Of a DNA stretch of 64,000 nucleotides, positions 60,357 through 64,000 are shown one piece after another. The stretch is from NCBI RefSeq assembly GCF_030409225.1, contig NZ_JAUFPK010000008.1, forward strand, positions 1 to 64,000, read 5' to 3'. Under the pieces are notes generated by a model, which had not been told where the DNA came from, made no database searches, and saw nothing but the letters and a program-made list of their open reading frames with translations. The position numbers and the translations under genes are program-made. This DNA comes from Aquisalimonas lutea. Its GTDB lineage: Bacteria > Pseudomonadota > Gammaproteobacteria > Nitrococcales > Aquisalimonadaceae. Every line of letters begins with the position of its first letter. Positions within the stretch are counted from its first letter, which is position 1.

Positions 60357-60541
60357 GTGGCGTGTTAAGTCTAGACCTTAGTTACCACCATCTAGGCCTG
60401 TCTCGCCTGCACTACCTATGTCCGTAGCTGGAGTCGGAGCGTCGGACTGTGCCGACACTTGGAAGCTTCCCGCGTAGAACAACGGTCACGACCCTGTGAC
60501 TCGCGAGGTAAATACTGCGCATGAGATAATGCGGACGTCTG

Positions 60542-60557
60542 CATATGTTATAATATG
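60542..60557. promoter_or_regulatory. Inverted repeat over the -10 region of the GntR gene
   Basis: CATAT-GTTATA-ATATG overlaps TATAAT (60549-60554), 30 bases before the GTG start. A repressor bound here would block its own promoter. Confidence 0.5.
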
Positions 60558-60584
60558 TATAGGGATACAGTTAGGAGCGTAGCG

Positions 60585-61385
60585 GTGGAAGAAGTTAAAG
60601 AAGAGGCAGTAATTGATATCTCTTCAGAGTTGGATGCGGACAGCGCTGTCGCAGTCCATGAGCAGTTGTCCGAGGCCTTGCGAAGGGAGATTGAGAGCCA
60701 GAAAGCAGGCGCGAGGCTCCCTACAGAAAAGGAGCTTGTTGCGCGCTTTAACGTTAGCCGAAGTACTGTTCGGCGTGCGATAGAGACATTGGTGGACAAA
60801 GGGCTACTTGTCCGCCGCCAGGGAAAGGGTACATACGTTGCGGGTAAGCGTCCCGTGCAAATGGTCGACAGGCTTGCCCCGTTTGTAGAGTCGTTCACAG
60901 CCTCGGGGCTAACGCCGATAGTGTCTCTGCTAGAGTATACATGGTTTGCGGATTCAGATAGCGCTCCTGATCCTTTAGCAAAGCAGGAGGGGGGTATACT
61001 TTTTGTCCGGCGCCTTTATCGAGCAGAAGGCGTTCCCCACGCCATAGCAGAAATCTATGTGCCGGAGCGTTTTGGCCGATTCATGTCGCGAGCTGATGTG
61101 GAAGAGCACCCTATTTATCAGGTATTACAAGAGCGTGCGGGTAAAGAGCCACGTTACGCTAATATCACACTAACTTGTGTTGCGGCGAAACCGCATATTG
61201 CGTCACTTCTTGAACTCAATGAAGGAGACCTGATTCCTTGTCTTAAACGCGTTTCTTATGGTGATGATGGCGAAGTTCTTGAGGTCATGACTGCGCCGCT
61301 TCGACCGGATGCGTTTGAATTGCGGACCACCGTGGGCACGGATCACTCCCGCCCGGTTTCATTTACTTTTGGAACACAAAAGTGA
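60585..61385 (+). CDS. GntR-family (HutC subfamily) transcriptional regulator
   Basis: A 266-residue regulator. The winged HTH is LSEALRREIESQKAGARLPT then EKELVARFNVSRSTVRRAIE and LVRRQGKGTYVAG; the rest is a UTRA effector domain (FVRRLYRAEGVPHAIAEIYV, FGRFMSRADVEEHPIYQVLQ). The GTG at 60585 behind TTAGGAG is preferred over an ATG at 60555 that overlaps the -10 box. Its gene follows the region 5 cluster and its ligand is probably a substrate or intermediate of that pathway. The gene is more AT-rich than its surroundings. Confidence 0.92.
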   Translation: MEEVKEEAVIDISSELDADSAVAVHEQLSEALRREIESQKAGARLPTEKELVARFNVSRSTVRRAIETLVDKGLLVRRQGKGTYVAGKRPVQMVDRLAPFVESFTASGLTPIVSLLEYTWFADSDSAPDPLAKQEGGILFVRRLYRAEGVPHAIAEIYVPERFGRFMSRADVEEHPIYQVLQERAGKEPRYANITLTCVAAKPHIASLLELNEGDLIPCLKRVSYGDDGEVLEVMTAPLRPDAFELRTTVGTDHSRPVSFTFGTQK

Positions 61386-61647
61386 AGCACTCCATTGCGT
61401 AAATCTCCAATAAGTTATCGAGGGGCACCGAGACCGTCCTTTTGAGAGCACGATTGTTGGTGCGTCAGGAAACACAGTCATCCGGATGCCTGTTAGCGAT
61501 GATCCAGAGACGGCCGACTGCTGCCGGAAGCGGTGTGATTGTCCGTCGCGTCGTGAGGACGACCCTCGATGGCAATCTCCGGCCATCAGCGAATACCACA
61601 CAACGATTATCAGAGCACGTCCACCTAGCTCGTGACATGCCTCAGCT

Positions 61648-62693
61648 GGCTCTGTTCAATTTAAAGGTTGATCGCCTGTCGTCCCATTGCCGAGGCCACG
61701 ATTTCGTCCGCGTCGATGCCCTGAGGCTTCCAGCTCATCAAGCGCATCCAGGCCAGATAGTTCGATAGATACTTCGTAGCGATGCCGCGAAGGCCGTAGA
61801 GAATCCAGCCTTGGAGTCGGCCGTGGTAGTTGTTGACGTTCTGCACATGGAAGCCGCCGTCGCGCACGTGGCCGTGATAGCTGGCGACGAAGTGCTTGGT
61901 GGTGATGCCCAACCTCTCACCGACACGCTCATAGGCGGAGTGGCCGTCAGTGCAGACAACTGTATCCGTATCCTTCACAACAGGCGCGAGTGCCTTACTG
62001 ATCTCGACACCCGAGACGCGCTCCAACACGCGATCTGTCGTGAATGGCTGCCCGCGCACGCGCCCGACGAGAACAGGAACCCATTTGTCGTTACTACGGC
62101 CACCGCCGCCTTGTCCGCCGCCACGCCGGCGCGGCGCACGCGCCATCTTGCGTGACCCCTTCTGCGAGCGCCGGAAGTAGGTCTCGTCAACTTCCAGAAG
62201 GCCAGAGACTTGTTCGGGCTGGTGCTCGACCGCGTTTTCCAGAAAGCGGTGGCGCCAGCGGAACGCCTTGTCGATGGTCATCCCGAGTTCCCGGGCGGTG
62301 GCGCGGATGGTCATGCCTTGGCGCATGCAGTCCGCATACGCAGCGAACAACTCCTTGTCGCGCAGCCGGGACAGCGGCGTGCCCGTGGTGGCGTTCGACG
62401 TCTTGCCGCAGTCCCGGCACAGCCAGCGCTGGAGTCCACGGCGACGGCCGTTGCGCACAACCCGTTCACTCTCGCAGTGAGCGCATACCGGCGGCTTCGC
62501 GGCTTCAATCACAGCGAGGCTCGACCCCGCGCCCTGACCCTGGGTCAGCGTCTCGCGCAGGCGCCTGCTTTGTGTCGGGGTCAGGCTCTCGACCGAGGAA
62601 AGCAATTCTTTGAATTTCTTGGGATCCATAGACACTCAGGCCGTTGCGGGGAACGGTGCACTGTACCAATCAACCTCCAAATTGAACAGAGCC
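61648..62693 (-). mobile_element. IS1595-family insertion sequence, complete
   Basis: The element is bounded by 25-base terminal inverted repeats that match at 23 positions: GGCTCTGTTCAATTT begins the left end and AAATTGAACAGAGCC closes the right end. It encodes one transposase on the minus strand. The eight bases outside each end (CCTCAGCT and GCGCGATC) do not match, so no target-site duplication is visible. Confidence 0.9.
61661..62635 (-). CDS. IS1595-family transposase
   Basis: A 324-residue transposase. The N-terminal zinc ribbon is VCAHCESERVVRNGRRRGLQ then RWLCRDCGKT; the DDE-like (ISXO2-type) core has LLEVDETYFRRSQKGSRKMA, TVVCTDGHSAY and GITTKHFVASYHGHVRDGGF, then VQNVNNYHGRLQGWI. 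A glycine-rich insert RRRGGGQGGGGR lies between the first two catalytic residues. The gene is intact, and its ends lie inside the inverted repeats, so the element may be active. Confidence 0.93.
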   Translation of the reverse strand: MSMDPKKFKELLSSVESLTPTQSRRLRETLTQGQGAGSSLAVIEAAKPPVCAHCESERVVRNGRRRGLQRWLCRDCGKTSNATTGTPLSRLRDKELFAAYADCMRQGMTIRATARELGMTIDKAFRWRHRFLENAVEHQPEQVSGLLEVDETYFRRSQKGSRKMARAPRRRGGGQGGGGRSNDKWVPVLVGRVRGQPFTTDRVLERVSGVEISKALAPVVKDTDTVVCTDGHSAYERVGERLGITTKHFVASYHGHVRDGGFHVQNVNNYHGRLQGWILYGLRGIATKYLSNYLAWMRLMSWKPQGIDADEIVASAMGRQAINL

Positions 62694-62966
62694 GCGCGAT
62701 CAGCCGCAATTATAATTTCAGCGCAATCGATCTTATCAGCCTTGATGCGGCTAATCTTCAGTTCGCTCTCAACTTCCTCTGCGGCAAAGGCGCCCTGATG
62801 AAGCATCCTGCAGATTTGCCCGGAGTACCAGAGGATCTACTGGATCGGATTGAAGCGCTTCATAGGCAGTGGGCTAGCGTCTCGGCACTTTAACCAACGC
62901 CGGCGGGTTCTACCCCGTTTGCACGGACACATCCATTAAGGCCCAATGCGGGCTGGGAGGTGTCTG

Positions 62967-63254
62967 ATGGCGAAACGCACGAAGTACTCGGCGGAGTTCA
63001 AGCGCGAGGCGGTGGAGCTGGTCAAGCGGTCGGATGTCTCCACGAGTCAGGTGGCCCGAGAGCTGGGGATCGACGGCAACATGCTCTCGCGTTGGCGCCG
63101 CGAGCATGAGAGGGATCACTCGACTGCGTTCCAGGGCCAAGGCAGTCCCCGCGACGAGGAGGTTGCCGAGCTGCGGCGCGAGCTGGCGCGAGTCAGGAAG
63201 GAACGTGATTTTTTAAAGGACGCGGCAGCGTTCTTCGCGAAGGAATCGAAGTGA
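62967..63254 (+). CDS. IS3-family transposase OrfA
   Basis: A 95-residue OrfA with the HTH MAKRTKYSAEFKREAVELVK, RSDVSTSQVARELGIDGNML and a C-terminal leucine-zipper helix (EVAELRRELARVRKERDFLK). It overlaps OrfB by four bases, the usual site of programmed frameshifting in IS3 elements. It is preceded by a likely element end near 62910. Confidence 0.92.
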   Translation: MAKRTKYSAEFKREAVELVKRSDVSTSQVARELGIDGNMLSRWRREHERDHSTAFQGQGSPRDEEVAELRRELARVRKERDFLKDAAAFFAKESK

Positions 63255-63659
63255 GATTCCGGGCGATTGATCGTTGCCGCAGCGCGTATCCAGTGCGCCT
63301 GATGTGTCGATGCCTCAATGTCTCGCCGAGCGGGTATTACGCCTGGGCGAAGCGCCCGATGAGTCCGGGGCAAGCGGACAATCAACGGCTTTCGAAGCGT
63401 ATCGAGGCGCTCCACGAGGAAAGTGACGGCGTGCTTGGCAGTCCGCGGATCTGGGAGGCACTGCGTTACGAAGGCGAAGGCTGTGGCCATAACCGTGTCG
63501 CCCGATTGATGCGGGCCAAAGGGCTACGAGGGATCCCGCAGCGTCGACGGTGGAACCGGAAGAAGGCAGGTGCGCGTCCTGACGGCATCGGCAACCACTT
63601 GGGGCGGGATTTCGCCGCCGATGCTCCCAACACCAAGTGGGTGACCGATATCACCTACC
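63251..63659 (+). pseudogene. IS3-family transposase OrfB, interrupted
   Basis: The N-terminal part of OrfB is present: YPVRLMCRCLNVSPSGYYAW, then RIEALHEESDGVLGSPRIWE and NTKWVTDITY, which contains the first catalytic Asp. Coding homology stops exactly there; the frame continues in unrelated arginine-rich text. The break coincides with the GTGTG start of a probable group II intron. The rest of OrfB lies beyond the window, if it exists. Confidence 0.85.
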
Positions 63660-64000
63660 GTGTGCCTCGTCCCTTGAGGCCTTGGAGAGAAGGCGGAAGG
63701 GGCACGAGCATGACTGGAATTCCGCTGTGCAACCCAGGGAAGGGGCGACGCAGCGGGCTGCCCTTCGCTGCGGGAGGGCATGAGCCGAAGCGGCGGTGAC
63801 CTGCTGTGCACTGGCAGGGTGACGTAACCCGTGGGAAACGGGGTGTGAGGCGAAGCCGTTACGCCAAGATGCACCTCCAGGCTGAGTACCGAGAGGTTGA
63901 GGAACACGAACCGATTGATCCGCGTCTATGGGCTGAACATGTCGCCACCACCTACACGGCTTAGCAGGTGGTGTCCGTATCGGGCTGGGTTGATAAGTAG
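63660..64000 (+). mobile_element. Probable group II intron, 5' part (runs off the window)
   Basis: The interrupted IS3 gene is followed by GTGTGCCTCGTCC, which matches the 5' GUGYG consensus of group II introns. The next 340 bases are non-coding and full of short paired segments, such as ACCACCT-ACACGGCTTAGC-AGGTGGT near 63945-63972. No intron-encoded protein is seen yet, as expected for the 5' ribozyme domain. Its identity rests on the exact junction and the loss of coding; the 3' end and reverse transcriptase are outside the window. Confidence 0.6.

Noticed and set aside
61640-62701. Target-site duplication around the IS1595 element
   Set aside because: The eight bases on each side differ.

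Overview
The window is GC-rich bacterial DNA that most resembles a halophilic or haloalkaliphilic gammaproteobacterium. The proteins are strongly acidic, the tRNA-Arg remnant encodes its CCA end, and the FNR/ANR, NsrR, NnrS, azurin and GdhA sequences are of proteobacterial type. The species cannot be named from the sequence alone.

Region 1 (1-19.8 kb) is a nitrosative-stress and denitrification island. It holds a cut-off cytochrome P450, a DUF3565 protein, NnrS, an AhpD-like protein, a hemerythrin protein, NsrR, two RIC (YtfE/ScdA) Fe-S repair proteins, FdxA, an orphan SdhB, copper nitrite reductase NirK, a two-domain multicopper oxidase, pseudoazurin, azurin, rubredoxin, OsmC, an FNR-type regulator, a metal P-type ATPase with a detached HMA protein, a second Crp/Fnr regulator, GdhA and an unknown secreted protein. 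A recurring palindrome, RTGTAT-N5-ATRCAT, precedes most of these genes and fits an NsrR operator, so the region reads as one NO-responsive regulon.

Region 2 (20-29 kb) is a catabolic locus. It has an OsmC-family protein, a TRAP transporter (DctM, DctQ, DctP), an IclR regulator, a quinone-oxidoreductase-like enzyme, an enoyl-CoA hydratase and an AMP-forming acyl-CoA ligase. These suggest uptake and CoA-dependent breakdown of an organic acid.

Region 3 (29-38 kb) is mobile and degraded. It contains a frameshifted IS3-family element, an intact tyrosine recombinase, iteron-like 9-bp repeats, a 3' fragment of tRNA-Arg(ACG) that looks like an attachment junction, a decayed integrase with a DUF4224 gene, and two copies of a module made of a coiled-coil protein and a DEDD-type exonuclease.

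Region 4 (38-43 kb) holds an alpha/beta hydrolase, a tightly coupled three-gene operon (membrane protein, DUF3320-like protein, DUF429 RNase H-like protein), and a TetR regulator divergent from a DUF4242 gene.

Region 5 (43-61.4 kb) is a large catabolic cluster. It has a two-subunit aconitase-X dehydratase, three periplasmic binding proteins with one ABC ATPase and one permease, a short-chain dehydrogenase, a thiolase-like protein with its DUF35 partner, an ADP-forming acyl-CoA synthetase, a three-polypeptide biotin-dependent carboxylase (BCCP, BC, PYC-type carboxyltransferase), an EthD-like protein, a SulP transporter and a GntR regulator. I do not recognise this combination as a known pathway.

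Region 6 (61.6-64 kb) contains a complete IS1595-family element and an IS3-family element whose orfB appears to be interrupted by a group II intron that runs off the window.
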